38,079 nucleotides of DNA from Archangiaceae bacterium (GCA_016879935.1 JAACJQ010000434.1:1-38079), one strand, 5' to 3'. Shown: positions 16,389-24,686, counted from the stretch's first letter. The notes: generated by a model from the sequence alone, not told the origin. Program-made: numbers and translations.

Positions 16389-17462
16389 ATGCACGGGCTC
16401 CTCGTGGTGGTGCTGGCGGTGGCGCCGGTGGCGTGGACGGATCGCGCGGGCTGGCCGCACCCGGTGTCGACGGTGAAGGACTTCGACCGCGCGTCACGGG
16501 CCGAGGTGCTGATGTTCGTCGAGGCGCTCGCGTCGTTGCCGCTCGAAGTTCGCGGCAACTTCCTCGCGCAGGAAGTCGGCCTGAAGCACGGCGACATGGG
16601 CGCGCTCGAGGCGTGGAAGAAGTCTCGCAAGGCGTTGCTGCTCGAGAACTTTCGGCGTGGGTTCGCGAGCTGCTCCGCTGACGACGTGCTCTGCCCCGCG
16701 AAGGCGCCGGAGTCGTTCGAGGCGCTCGTCACCCTCGCGACGCCGATGCTCGAGTCGCTGCCGGCCGAGTACGCGACCTGGCGAACCGGAGCTCGTCAGT
16801 TTCACGCGGCGCACGTGCGCGAGCTCGCCCGCCTCGCGATGTTGTCGTCGAGCGTGTCGAGTGAGATTGCGCGGCTCGACGACTCCGAGGTGACCGGAGA
16901 GACGTTCGGCGATCGCGAGTTTCTGCTCACGTTCGACGACGGGCCGACGGGCGCTGCGGGAGAGACCGACGCCCTGCTGCCAGTGCTGAAGTCGCTCGAT
17001 CAACACGCGGTGTTCTTCGTGGTCGGAGACGCGATGCACGCGCGCAAGCCGGCGAAGGCGCTCTACGACGGGCAGTGTGTCGGCTCGCACGGCAGCTCGC
17101 ACGCGAGTCACGTGACGTCTCAGAAGGTCGCCGCACAGCTCGACTCGTGGAACGCCGAGCTCGCGTCGTCGATGGGGCCCGTGCGCTGGTTTCGGCCTCC
17201 CTATGGGCAACGCACGCTGCGGCAGACGCAGGCGCTCTCGAAGCAGGGCATCGGCGTGATGCTGTGGAACATGGACTCGCAGGACTGGCAGGCGCCGAAG
17301 AACACCGCGCAGGTCGAAGGGCGCGTGCTCACGCTGATGCTGCTGTGGCGGCGCGGCGTGGTGCTGTTTCACGACGTGCACCCGGTCGCGCGGAAGGTGG
17401 TGCCGCCTGTCGTGAACGCGCTCTCGAACTCGGTGACGTGGAGCGATTGCCGGAAGCTGTAG
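16389..17462 (+). CDS. Secreted polysaccharide deacetylase (NodB/CE4)
   Basis: The protein has 357 residues: signal peptide (MHGLLVVVLAVAPVAW), a helical N-terminal region to about 170, then a NodB domain. All five CE4 motifs can be placed. They are TFDDGP (D183, D184: base and metal), H-G-S-S-H (H234 and H238, metal), 'RWFRPPYGQRT', 'WNMDSQDW', and 'VVLFHDVH' (catalytic His). The residue after the first metal His is Gly rather than the usual Ser/Thr, a small divergence. CE4 enzymes remove N-acetyl groups from peptidoglycan, chitin-like or exopolysaccharide chains; the substrate is unknown. It lies in an operon with the upstream YfaP/TPR gene. Its stop abuts the stop of the convergent gene with no gap. 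Confidence 0.9.
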   Translation: MHGLLVVVLAVAPVAWTDRAGWPHPVSTVKDFDRASRAEVLMFVEALASLPLEVRGNFLAQEVGLKHGDMGALEAWKKSRKALLLENFRRGFASCSADDVLCPAKAPESFEALVTLATPMLESLPAEYATWRTGARQFHAAHVRELARLAMLSSSVSSEIARLDDSEVTGETFGDREFLLTFDDGPTGAAGETDALLPVLKSLDQHAVFFVVGDAMHARKPAKALYDGQCVGSHGSSHASHVTSQKVAAQLDSWNAELASSMGPVRWFRPPYGQRTLRQTQALSKQGIGVMLWNMDSQDWQAPKNTAQVEGRVLTLMLLWRRGVVLFHDVHPVARKVVPPVVNALSNSVTWSDCRKL

Positions 17463-18071
17463 TCACTCCTTCTTGCGAAGCTCGACGCGGCCCTTGTTCG
17501 TCACGTCTCCCTTGAGCGGACTCGCGCGATGCAGCCAGGTCGTCACCGCCACGAACTCTGACAGCCCACGCTTCGAGGTGTCGGAGTCGGGGCTCCATCG
17601 CACGACGACCTGGTACTTCCCCTCCATGACGCGCTCGAGGATGTACTCCGAACCGTCTGTGCCGCGGGTCGGGTCGCGCGTGGGTTGCTTCTCGAAGTTC
17701 AGCTTCGCGAACAGCTGCTCGAACGAAGTGAGCGCTTCCTCCTTCAGTGGAGTGACGCCCCTCTCGACGAGCCTTCCCGGCTCATAGCCGCCCTGACCGT
17801 CGAGTCGCCTTCCCTCGATGGTGGCCTTCCCGTCGAGCACCGTGAGTCGCACGGCCACGGGGTTGCCCCACGTCGGCAGAATCGTCAGGCGATAGACCGT
17901 GCCCTTCGTGGTGCCTGCAACGGTGTGGAGCGGCTGCTCCTCCATCGCGCGCAGCGCCTTGCCGTACCAGGCCTCTTCGAAGCTCGAGATGCCGCGCTTG
18001 TCGTCGATGGGAAAGAACTTCACCGACGACTGCGCGAGTACGAGGCACGTCATCAGTCCGAAGGCCGTCAT
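17463..18071 (-). CDS. Hypothetical exported protein
   Basis: The protein has 202 residues with a short hydrophobic start MTAFGLMTCLVLAQSSVKFF, likely a signal peptide cut after LAQ or nearby. The body has beta-strand character ('GTVYRLTILPTWGNPVAVRL', 'GKYQVVVRWSPDSDTSKRG', 'EFVAVTTWLHRASPL') and ends in a charged tail. I do not recognise the family. ATG 18071 is used because upstream codons give no signal. It follows the LRR gene by 17 bases on the same strand and is probably co-transcribed. It meets the deacetylase gene tail to tail at 17462/17463. Confidence 0.7.
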   Translation of the reverse strand: MTAFGLMTCLVLAQSSVKFFPIDDKRGISSFEEAWYGKALRAMEEQPLHTVAGTTKGTVYRLTILPTWGNPVAVRLTVLDGKATIEGRRLDGQGGYEPGRLVERGVTPLKEEALTSFEQLFAKLNFEKQPTRDPTRGTDGSEYILERVMEGKYQVVVRWSPDSDTSKRGLSEFVAVTTWLHRASPLKGDVTNKGRVELRKKE

Positions 18072-18088
18072 GCGCTCATGATGCCCGT

Positions 18089-19186
18089 TCAGAGCTCGAG
18101 CGTCTCGAGCGAGTGGAGCCAGCCGGGGAAATTGGTGAGCGCCGCTTTGCTGAGGTTGTTCGACGAGATGTTCAGGTGGCGCAGCTTCCGCCACGGGTCC
18201 TCGACGAGCGTCTCGAAGCCGGCATCACCGAGCTCCGCGCCGTGCAGGGTGAGCGACACCATCGTTTCTCGAAATCGCGCCAGCGCTTTCGCTCCCTCTG
18301 AGCCCACCGGAGAACCGCTGAGGCGAAGCGTCTCGAGCCGCGCGAGAAAGGGACTGCTGCACAGCGCCACGAAGCCACGACTGCCGAAGGTATTCTGCGC
18401 GAGGTCGAGGTGACGAACCGTCGCGAGCATCGGAGCCTTCGCCAGGTGCTCGAGCGCGGTATCGCTCAGTCCATTGTTCGCCAGCTGCAGCTTCTCCAGC
18501 GCCGGAAACGCGCCCGCCCGCGCCTTGGCCATCGCCGCTGCGCCTTTCACGCCGACGCCCGCCTTCATCAAATCGAGCTCGCGGAGCGACGTGAACCGCC
18601 GACTCGCGAACAGCGCTGCAGACGAATCTCTCAGCCGAAAGTTCGCGAGATCGAACTCGCGCAGCCGCTCGAGCCCCGGCGCTCGGAGCACGTCATCGAG
18701 TCCACGATTCGTCAGGTGCACTCGAACCACCGGCTCCCGCGCGAACAGACCCGCAGCCACATCGGGAAAGCTCTGCGCCGAAACCGTCGCCGTGTGCACG
18801 AAGCCCCGCTCGAACGTCCACTTCGTCGGGCTGGCGCTCGTGTACTTGCGCCCGAACGCCTCCATCGTGCGCTGATCGCCCATGAACGGCCGCACCCACT
18901 CGCGTTGATGTTTCTCGAGCAGCCCCTGCGCCCGCGCTTCGAGGTCGGAGCGCTCAGGGCCAGCCGGCAACCGCGCTGCCTGCACCTGCAGCACGATGAA
19001 CTCTCCGCGAACATCACCACGCTCGAGCAACCAGTCGGCGTAGACGAGCCGCGGCCCATCATCCTCGGGGTTCGCCATCACCGCGGCGAGCAGCGCTTCG
19101 CCCTTCTCGCCGACATCGACGAGGCGGCGGTCGCGCGGCGTGTGTGTGCCGAACAGGTCGGTTCGCTCCCTGCGCCGCTGCGCCAT
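18089..19186 (-). CDS. TIGR02996 domain plus leucine-rich repeat protein
   Basis: The protein has 365 residues from ATG 19186 (MAQRRRERTDLFG). Residues about 35-75 carry the TIGR02996 'repeat-companion' signature ('PEDDGPRLVYADWLLERGD', RGEFIVLQ). Ribonuclease-inhibitor-like leucine-rich repeats follow: 'LRELDLMKAGVGVKGAAAMA', 'LEKLQLANNGLSDTALEHLA', 'VRHLDLAQNTFGSRGFVAL', 'LETLRLSGSPVGSEGAKALA', 'LRHLNISSNNLSKAAL'. There is no signal peptide, so it is cytoplasmic. This architecture is known from Myxococcota and Planctomycetes and its role is not established; LRRs bind proteins. It is divergent to the CotH lipoprotein with 74 bases between. The longer frame to 19270 overlaps that gene and was rejected. 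Confidence 0.85.
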   Translation of the reverse strand: MAQRRRERTDLFGTHTPRDRRLVDVGEKGEALLAAVMANPEDDGPRLVYADWLLERGDVRGEFIVLQVQAARLPAGPERSDLEARAQGLLEKHQREWVRPFMGDQRTMEAFGRKYTSASPTKWTFERGFVHTATVSAQSFPDVAAGLFAREPVVRVHLTNRGLDDVLRAPGLERLREFDLANFRLRDSSAALFASRRFTSLRELDLMKAGVGVKGAAAMAKARAGAFPALEKLQLANNGLSDTALEHLAKAPMLATVRHLDLAQNTFGSRGFVALCSSPFLARLETLRLSGSPVGSEGAKALARFRETMVSLTLHGAELGDAGFETLVEDPWRKLRHLNISSNNLSKAALTNFPGWLHSLETLEL

Positions 19187-19260
19187 GACGAGACCAGAGC
19201 CGAAACCTCCACGCGGCGCTTTCTGTTTTTCAGCGCTGCGGTGTCTGATGCCCACCAACC

Positions 19261-21000
19261 GTGCGCCCACTCCTTCTCCTCGTCTGTCTGACGGCCTGCA
19301 GCCCCGTGGCGCCCACCGTCGACGGCGGGAGCGGCGGAGGCTCGGCCGGAGGTGGAAGCGCCATGCAGGTCGTCGACGCCGGAGACCCGACTGCGCCGCT
19401 CTTCGATCCCGACCACCTCGTCGAAGTCGGCATCGACGTCGCGCCCGCCGACTGGGAAGTCCTGCGCAACCAGACCCGCGACCTCTTCACGCTGCTCTCG
19501 GGCAACTGCACGAGCCAGCCATTCCCGTCACCGTTCACCACCTTCGACGCGACCGTCACCGTCGACGGCACGCGCCTTCCACGCAGCACCGTGAAGAAGA
19601 AGGGCTTCCTCGGCTCGCTCTCGGTGAACCGGCCGTCGCTCAAGCTCAAGTTCGACGCGAACGTGCCGAAGCAGAAGGTCTCGGGCCTCGACGCGATGAC
19701 GCTCAACAACGCGCAGCAAGACCCCTCCATCGTGCGGCAGTGCCTGGGCTACGCGCTCTTCCGCAAGGCCGGCCTGCGCGCGCCGCGCTGCAACTTCGCG
19801 CACGTCGTCGTGAACGGCGCCGATCTCGGCGTGTACGCGCACGTCGAAGCCATCGACAACGACTTCCTCGAGCGCCACTTCACGAAGAAGTCAGGCTCGC
19901 TCTATGAGGGCACGCTCAGCGACTTCACGACGACGTTCGTCGGCACCTTCGACCTGAAGAACTCCGGAGACCGCAGCGACCTCGAGCGCGTCGCCGCTGC
20001 GCTCAGGGCCACCGATGCCGAGCTCGAGGTGAAGCTCGCGGCCGTCATCGACCTCAACCAGTTCATCGACTTCTGGGCGATGGAGACGCTGCTGCGCCAT
20101 TGGGACGGCTACGCGGGCAACACGAACAACTTCTTCATCTACGACGACCCCGAGACGGGCCGGTTCACCTTCCTTCCCTGGGGCGCTGATGCGGTGTTCG
20201 GTGCCGAGCCTTCGTCGGCCGACAACCCCGAAGGCCCGATGCTGCGGGGCGTGCTCGCGCGGAGGCTCTACAACGTGCCCTCCCTGCGGCAGCGCTACCT
20301 CGCCCGCGTGCGCTCGTTGCTCAGCAGCGTCTTCTTCGAGAGTGAGCTGCGTCGCGAGGTGGTGCGCATGGAGAACCTCGTGCGCCCACACGTGCACCCG
20401 ATTCAGGCCGCGCAGTTCTCGAACGGGCTGGCCGACGTGCGCCGCTTCATCGACACCCGAAGAACCAACCTGACGCGTGAGCTGACGGCGGCGCCCGCGC
20501 TGGCTCCGTCGGGTGAGCGCGCGTCGCCGTGCCTGTACCCACTGGGTCGCTTCGACAGCACCTTCAGCACCACGTGGGGCAGCATCACCTCCGAAAACCC
20601 GTTCGGCGTCGGCACCGCCACGTTCGACCTGACCCTCGACGGCGGCACCCTTCCGTTCGCCCGAACGGCGTCGACCGCGGGCATCGACACGGGCGGCAAC
20701 GACGGGCCAAAGGCTGGTGTGAACCTCATCGCTGCGCGCGCCGACGGCACGGCCATGCTGGTGGGCTTGCGTATGCTCCCTCAGCTCTACCCACCCGCGA
20801 GCGACGCCGGTGTGATGCCGCTCGACCTCGTGCAGCGCGTGGGCATCGTCGTCGAGTTCGTCGGCGGCGTGGTGAAGCCGATTGGGCTGCTCGGGCCCGG
20901 CACGGTGGAGTTCACCAGCGCGAGCTCGGTCGATGGCGGCGTGGTGTCTGGCCACGTCGCGGGTCAGGTGGTGTCGTGGCCGTTCGGCGCGGGAATGTGA
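19261..21000 (+). CDS. CotH-kinase family lipoprotein
   Basis: The protein has 579 residues with a GTG start. The signal MRPLLLLVCLTAC (lipobox LTAC) is followed by a Ser/Gly linker (VDGGSGGGSAGGGSA). Family features are in order: 'TVKKKGFLGSLSVNRPSLKL' (about 110-130), 'DAMTLNNAQQDPSIVRQCLG', 'APRCNFAHVVVNGADLGVYA' then 'HVEAIDNDFLERHF', and 'NTNNFFIYDDPETGRFTFLP' followed by 'WGADAVFG'. These match the CotH spore-coat kinase fold, in which Bacillus CotH phosphorylates coat proteins. A C-terminal beta domain of about 140 residues follows. Its role in this organism is unknown; surface-protein phosphorylation or host/prey contact are possibilities. Four Cys residues in the kinase part may form disulfides, fitting an exported protein. 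Confidence 0.85.
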   Translation: MRPLLLLVCLTACSPVAPTVDGGSGGGSAGGGSAMQVVDAGDPTAPLFDPDHLVEVGIDVAPADWEVLRNQTRDLFTLLSGNCTSQPFPSPFTTFDATVTVDGTRLPRSTVKKKGFLGSLSVNRPSLKLKFDANVPKQKVSGLDAMTLNNAQQDPSIVRQCLGYALFRKAGLRAPRCNFAHVVVNGADLGVYAHVEAIDNDFLERHFTKKSGSLYEGTLSDFTTTFVGTFDLKNSGDRSDLERVAAALRATDAELEVKLAAVIDLNQFIDFWAMETLLRHWDGYAGNTNNFFIYDDPETGRFTFLPWGADAVFGAEPSSADNPEGPMLRGVLARRLYNVPSLRQRYLARVRSLLSSVFFESELRREVVRMENLVRPHVHPIQAAQFSNGLADVRRFIDTRRTNLTRELTAAPALAPSGERASPCLYPLGRFDSTFSTTWGSITSENPFGVGTATFDLTLDGGTLPFARTASTAGIDTGGNDGPKAGVNLIAARADGTAMLVGLRMLPQLYPPASDAGVMPLDLVQRVGIVVEFVGGVVKPIGLLGPGTVEFTSASSVDGGVVSGHVAGQVVSWPFGAGM

Positions 21001-21016
21001 CGTACACTCCCGCGTC

Positions 21017-21271
21017 ATGCCGGAGCCCACTCTCGAGTTGTTTCACGCCATCACCGACCCGGGCAGCGCGAAGGTGCGCAAGTACGTCGTCGACCACGAG
21101 CTCGCCGAGCACGTGCGCTTTCGCAACGTCACCTACCCCGAGGTGGTGGCAGACCTGACCGCGCGTGGTGGTGCCGCGACCCCTGCGCTGTGGGACGGCA
21201 CCACGCTCGTCACCGGAGCCGACGCCGTCATTGCCCGCCTCGCCGCCCACGCCGACGTGGGGAGAGCCTGA
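21017..21271 (+). CDS. Small thioredoxin-fold protein without active-site cysteines
   Basis: The protein has 84 residues. The layout is glutaredoxin/GST-N-like: strand 'LELFHAITDPGSAKVRKYVV', strand 'VRFRNVTYPEVV', the cis-Pro loop 'AATPALWDGTTLV' and a final helix 'GADAVIARLAAH'. The protein contains no Cys, so it cannot act as a disulfide reductase; DPGS sits where C-x-x-C would be. ATG 21017 follows the CotH stop by 16 bases. The stop overlaps the next start (TGATG), so it is translationally coupled to the zinc-ribbon gene. It may be a binding partner rather than an enzyme. Confidence 0.75.
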   Translation: MPEPTLELFHAITDPGSAKVRKYVVDHELAEHVRFRNVTYPEVVADLTARGGAATPALWDGTTLVTGADAVIARLAAHADVGRA

Positions 21272-21804
21272 TGGTCATCTGCCCCGATTGCCGGCAGCGC
21301 ATGCAGGCCTTCTTCGTTCCCGCGCGCAGTGGTTCGGGAGAGGTCGAGCTCGATCGTTGCGGCCAGTGCAGCTCGTTGTGGTTCAACGCCGGCGAGGTCG
21401 AAGCCGCGCTCGGGCGCTCCATTCGCAGGCGGCAGGGCAGCACCACGCGCAGCTGCCCGACGTGTCGCGTGAAGCTCGAAGCGGCGGTGCTCGAAGGCAG
21501 GGTCGACGTCGAGCGCTGTGGCCGGTGCCAGGGCGTCTTCCTCGATGGCCACGACGTCGCGGTGCTGGGCCAGAAGAAGGCGAAGCCGCGCAGCTCGTCG
21601 TCCGGCGGTGGCGGGTTCGAGTGTGAAGCGTGTGGCGAGCGTCGGCCGTTCGGCGAAGCGCAGAGCACGGTGACGGGTCTCATCTGCGCCGCGTGCGCGA
21701 CGAAGGCCAACGCCACGGAGCCCGAGGTCGCCGAGGAGCAGCGCTCGTTGCTGGGGCGTTTCTTCTCGTGGTTCGGCTCAGGCGACGACGCTGCGCAGTC
21801 ATGA
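21271..21804 (+). CDS. Zinc-ribbon protein with two TFIIB-type fingers and a third C4 finger
   Basis: The protein has 177 residues. Two zf-TFIIB (PF13453-like) units are clear: 'CPDCRQRM' with 'LDRCGQCSSLWFNAGEVE', and 'CPTCRVKL' with 'VERCGRCQGVFLDGHDV'. Each has two C-x-x-C pairs and the aromatic [LV]-[WF]-[FL]-[ND] segment. A Ser/Gly linker then leads to a third finger ('CEACGERR' ... 'CAACATK') and an amphipathic tail ('RSLLGRFFSWFGSGDDA'). Such proteins are small metal-binding proteins of unknown role. GGAGAG precedes ATG 21271, and the start overlaps the stop of the thioredoxin-fold gene. The basic linker could contact nucleic acid, but this is inference. Confidence 0.85.
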   Translation: MVICPDCRQRMQAFFVPARSGSGEVELDRCGQCSSLWFNAGEVEAALGRSIRRRQGSTTRSCPTCRVKLEAAVLEGRVDVERCGRCQGVFLDGHDVAVLGQKKAKPRSSSSGGGGFECEACGERRPFGEAQSTVTGLICAACATKANATEPEVAEEQRSLLGRFFSWFGSGDDAAQS

Positions 21805-21950
21805 CTCGCGAGCTGGTTTTCCGTGGCATCGGATCATCGACCGATGGGGCCAACCGGCTGAAGGCACTCGGAACAGAAATCGTGACCGAAAGGCCCTCGC
21901 AACTCGGCCTGCACCTCGGCGAGGATTCGAGGTCTTCCGCGTCGATGTGA
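21801..21950 (+). CDS. Possible small ORF overlapping the zinc-ribbon stop
   Basis: A 49-codon frame starts at an ATG overlapping the zinc-ribbon stop (ATGA) and encodes 'MTRELVFRGIGSSTDGANRL' and onwards to SSASM. The overlap is the form used by coupled genes in this window. There is no good ribosome site, no recognised family, and high GC makes chance frames common. It otherwise lies in the 171-base spacer before the lysin gene. Low confidence. Confidence 0.2.
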   Translation: MTRELVFRGIGSSTDGANRLKALGTEIVTERPSQLGLHLGEDSRSSASM

Positions 21951-21975
21951 GTTCACTCACTCCGAGGTTCCTCCC

Positions 21976-23898
21976 ATGAAGGTCACCCAGCCCCGCCCCT
22001 CGTTGCCCGTCACGCAGCCCACGACGCCCGCCGCGCCGCCACCGCCCATCGACGTGAAGGCCCCGGCCGACGCGTTCGGGCCTGCCGCACCCGCGCGCTT
22101 GCTGCCCACCGCGACGCCTGCCGCCACGGGCGTCGGCACCATCACCAGCGACCGCACGACGTGGGTTCGTGAAGGCGCGAGCGGCGCGACGGTGAGCGAC
22201 CTGCAGCAAAAGCTCAAAGACGCGGGCTTCGACCCCGGCCCCATCGACGGCAAGTTCGGCGCGAAGACGCGAGAGGCGCTGCTGAAGTTCCAGCAGTCGA
22301 AGGGCATCGGCGTCGACGGAATCGTCGGCCCCGAGACGCGCGCCGCGTTGCTCGGAGAGCCGCTGCCTCCGAAGCCCACGCCCTCGGGTGGTGAAGCGCC
22401 GAGCGGTCCGTCGGGTCCATCGGGTCCCGTCGCGCCGGGCGGTCCGTCGGGTGCCGCCGCGTCGGGCCTCGAGGCCGTCGCGCTCAAGAAGCACGGCCCT
22501 GAGTTCGTGCAGAAGGTGAAGGAGATGTCGGCGCGGCTCGGTGTTCGCCCCGAGTGGATGCTGGCCGTCATGCAGAACGAGAGCGGTATGGACCCGTGGC
22601 GCAAGAACCCGAACGGCGGCGCGACCGGCCTCATTCAGTTCATGCCCGCCACCGCGAAGGCGCTCGGCACCACCACTGACGCGCTCGCGAAGATGAGCGC
22701 CACCGAGCAGCTCACCTACGTCGAGAAGTTCTATTCGAGCTTCAAGGGCCGCATGAAGTCGGGCTCCGACATGTACCTGGCGACGTTCTGGCCGGCCGCG
22801 GTGGGCAAGGGTGACGACTACAAGATTGGCGGCGCCGAAGTCGCGAAGGCGAACCCGGCGTTCGACCTGAACAAGGACGGGCAAATCACCGCTGGCGAGT
22901 TCCGCGAGTACTACCAGAAGCGCTTCCCGAACATGGCGGGTGGAGCGCCGGCTCCGTCGTCGGGCCCCTCGAGCTCGAGCGGCGGCAAGACCGACTTCAA
23001 CGTCGCGCAGGCCGAAGCGGCGGTGCGGAAGAATACGGCGCGCAACACGCAGTTCACGATGGAGGAGATCAAGAGAGACCCCGACGCGTTTTTGAAGACC
23101 GTGGTGCAGGTCGACGGGCTCGCGAAGACCTCGAACGACGCGACCTCGTGCGGGCCGACCTCGATGCTGATGGGCATGATCGCCGGGCGCCCGGAGTCGA
23201 TTCAGGAGCTCGCCTCCAAGCTGGTCGACGCGAACGGCAACGTCACGCCGGCGGGCCAGAAGCTCTTCGGCCCCGACGCGAACTCCGGGCTGCTCAAGGA
23301 GTGCGTGAAGCGCATTCGCGACGGAAAGTTCTCGGCCGCCGACGTCACCTTCATGGCCGAAGGGCTCTATGCGTCGACGGGCTCTCCGTCGGGCGGCACC
23401 AACGCGAACGACCTCATCGCGCTGCGCTCTGCCATCACCTCACTCGGCGTCTCGGTGCCGCGCATGGAGCTGCAGCAGTTCGGCAGCGCCGACGGCGGCC
23501 TCGGCCACTGGCGCGTGGGCGTCAACGGCAAGCAGTACAACCCGTGGCCGGACAAGAAGGGCCAGGCGAGCATCATCAGCGGCCCGAGCGGTCTCGCCGA
23601 TGGCGCGAGCGACGGCGTGAAGTGGACCAACCGCGAGAAGCTCTACCTCGACGACAACATGGTGATGCGCAACGTCTACAGCATCACCACGAAAGACACG
23701 CCGACGTCGGCCGGCAGGACGTGGGCGGTGACCGACGACCCACCGCTCTTCATCGCGCGCTACGACCGCCAGCCCGATGGCTCGTTCAAGCGCTCCGAGC
23801 TGAACATGGCGCGCATGCAGCAGGTGGCCGACGGCAAGGTGACGATGGACGACGCCAACAAGGTCTTCACCGACATTCCGGCGCGAAGCGTGTCGTGA
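21976..23898 (+). CDS. Multi-module lysin: peptidoglycan-binding, lytic transglycosylase, EF-hand and Cys-peptidase-like domains
   Basis: The protein has 640 residues and no signal peptide; the N-terminus (MKVTQPRPSLPVTQPTTPAA) is Pro-rich. Residues 65-127 form a peptidoglycan-binding domain ('GFDPGPIDGKFGAKTREALL'). After a Pro/Gly/Ser linker, 165-290 is an SLT-type lytic transglycosylase with catalytic Glu202 in 'MQNESGMDPW' and 'GGATGLIQFMPATAKALG'. A full EF-hand loop lies at 297-308 (D-x-N-x-D-G-Q-I-x-x-x-E). The C-terminal roughly 250 residues have 'DATSCGPTSMLMG' (Cys392) and 'GHWRVGVNGKQYNPWPD' (His511 and a following Asn/Asp), the layout of a papain/C39-like peptidase. The protein should cut both glycan strands and peptides of cell walls. 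GAGG sits 9 bases before the ATG. A predation or self-wall role is inference. Confidence 0.87.
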   Translation: MKVTQPRPSLPVTQPTTPAAPPPPIDVKAPADAFGPAAPARLLPTATPAATGVGTITSDRTTWVREGASGATVSDLQQKLKDAGFDPGPIDGKFGAKTREALLKFQQSKGIGVDGIVGPETRAALLGEPLPPKPTPSGGEAPSGPSGPSGPVAPGGPSGAAASGLEAVALKKHGPEFVQKVKEMSARLGVRPEWMLAVMQNESGMDPWRKNPNGGATGLIQFMPATAKALGTTTDALAKMSATEQLTYVEKFYSSFKGRMKSGSDMYLATFWPAAVGKGDDYKIGGAEVAKANPAFDLNKDGQITAGEFREYYQKRFPNMAGGAPAPSSGPSSSSGGKTDFNVAQAEAAVRKNTARNTQFTMEEIKRDPDAFLKTVVQVDGLAKTSNDATSCGPTSMLMGMIAGRPESIQELASKLVDANGNVTPAGQKLFGPDANSGLLKECVKRIRDGKFSAADVTFMAEGLYASTGSPSGGTNANDLIALRSAITSLGVSVPRMELQQFGSADGGLGHWRVGVNGKQYNPWPDKKGQASIISGPSGLADGASDGVKWTNREKLYLDDNMVMRNVYSITTKDTPTSAGRTWAVTDDPPLFIARYDRQPDGSFKRSELNMARMQQVADGKVTMDDANKVFTDIPARSVS

Positions 23899-23932
23899 TC
23901 GGTTTGGGAGCGGGCGGCAACTGACGCCGTCC

Positions 23933-24682
23933 ATGCGCCTGCTCCTGCTGATCTCGTTGCTGCCTGCCTGTGCTTCCACGAGGTCGCTCGCGCCTGGAGC
24001 GACCGTGGAGGACCAGCTCTCGGCCGTCTCGCGCGACAGCAGCACCTTCGGAGACCTCGTCTACGTCGGCACCGTCGCGCCCCTGAAGGCGCCGACGAAG
24101 CCCGTCTTCGAGTACGAGCGGCGCGTGAAGGACGGCAGCTCGACGAGCTTCACGAAGCAGGGCGCCGAGGCGGTGCTCATCGAGCAGGCGACCCACGACG
24201 CCGACTACCAGCTCTCCTCCTCCGCGCAGTGGCAGCTGCAGACGCGTGAGGTCGGCCGCGTCACCATCGACAACGGCATCGTTCGGCTCAGCCAGTCGTC
24301 GGGCGGCGTGGAGCGTTTCGCGGAAGAGCCGCTGCGCGAGAGCGTCGTCGTGGGACCCACGCTGTTCGGCTTCATCGCGCGGCACCGTGAGCAGTTGATG
24401 AGAGGAGAGACGCTCACCATCCGCTTCGCCGTGACCAGCCGGCTCGAGACGATTCCGTTCGAGCTCTCGCGCGTCGATGGTGCGAACGGTCAGCCGCGTA
24501 TTCGCATGGCCGCGAAGAGCGCGCTGGTGGCGCTCGTCGTCGACCCGCTCTTCGTCACGTACTCGGCTGACGGAGCGCTCGTCGCCCTCGACGGCCGCGT
24601 GCCGACGAAGCTGAAGCAGGGCGAGGGCTGGGCCGACTTCGACGCCCACGTCGACTACCGCAACGAGGGCGTCTTTCGCTGA
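23933..24682 (+). CDS. Hypothetical lipoprotein
   Basis: The protein has 249 residues; MRLLLLISLLPAC gives a lipobox (LLPAC). The body is beta-rich: 'FEYERRVKDGSSTSFTKQG', 'EVGRVTIDNGIVRLSQSS', 'GETLTIRFAVTSRLETIPFE', 'PLFVTYSADGALVALDGRV'. The 'F-E-Y-x-R' start and 'F-A-V-x-S-R-L-E-T-I-P-F' strand recall the beta-barrel lipid-binding folds of DUF3108-like periplasmic proteins, but the match is weak. It starts 34 bases after the lysin stop on the same strand and may be co-transcribed. Its C-terminus is convergent with the DUF6069 gene, 4 bases apart. Confidence 0.75.
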   Translation: MRLLLLISLLPACASTRSLAPGATVEDQLSAVSRDSSTFGDLVYVGTVAPLKAPTKPVFEYERRVKDGSSTSFTKQGAEAVLIEQATHDADYQLSSSAQWQLQTREVGRVTIDNGIVRLSQSSGGVERFAEEPLRESVVVGPTLFGFIARHREQLMRGETLTIRFAVTSRLETIPFELSRVDGANGQPRIRMAAKSALVALVVDPLFVTYSADGALVALDGRVPTKLKQGEGWADFDAHVDYRNEGVFR

Positions 24683-24686
24683 CGGC

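Noticed and set aside
15270-16460. 396-residue minus-strand frame opposite the YfaP/TPR gene
   Set aside because: Antisense shadow; composition is Arg/His/Val-rich and no motif is present.
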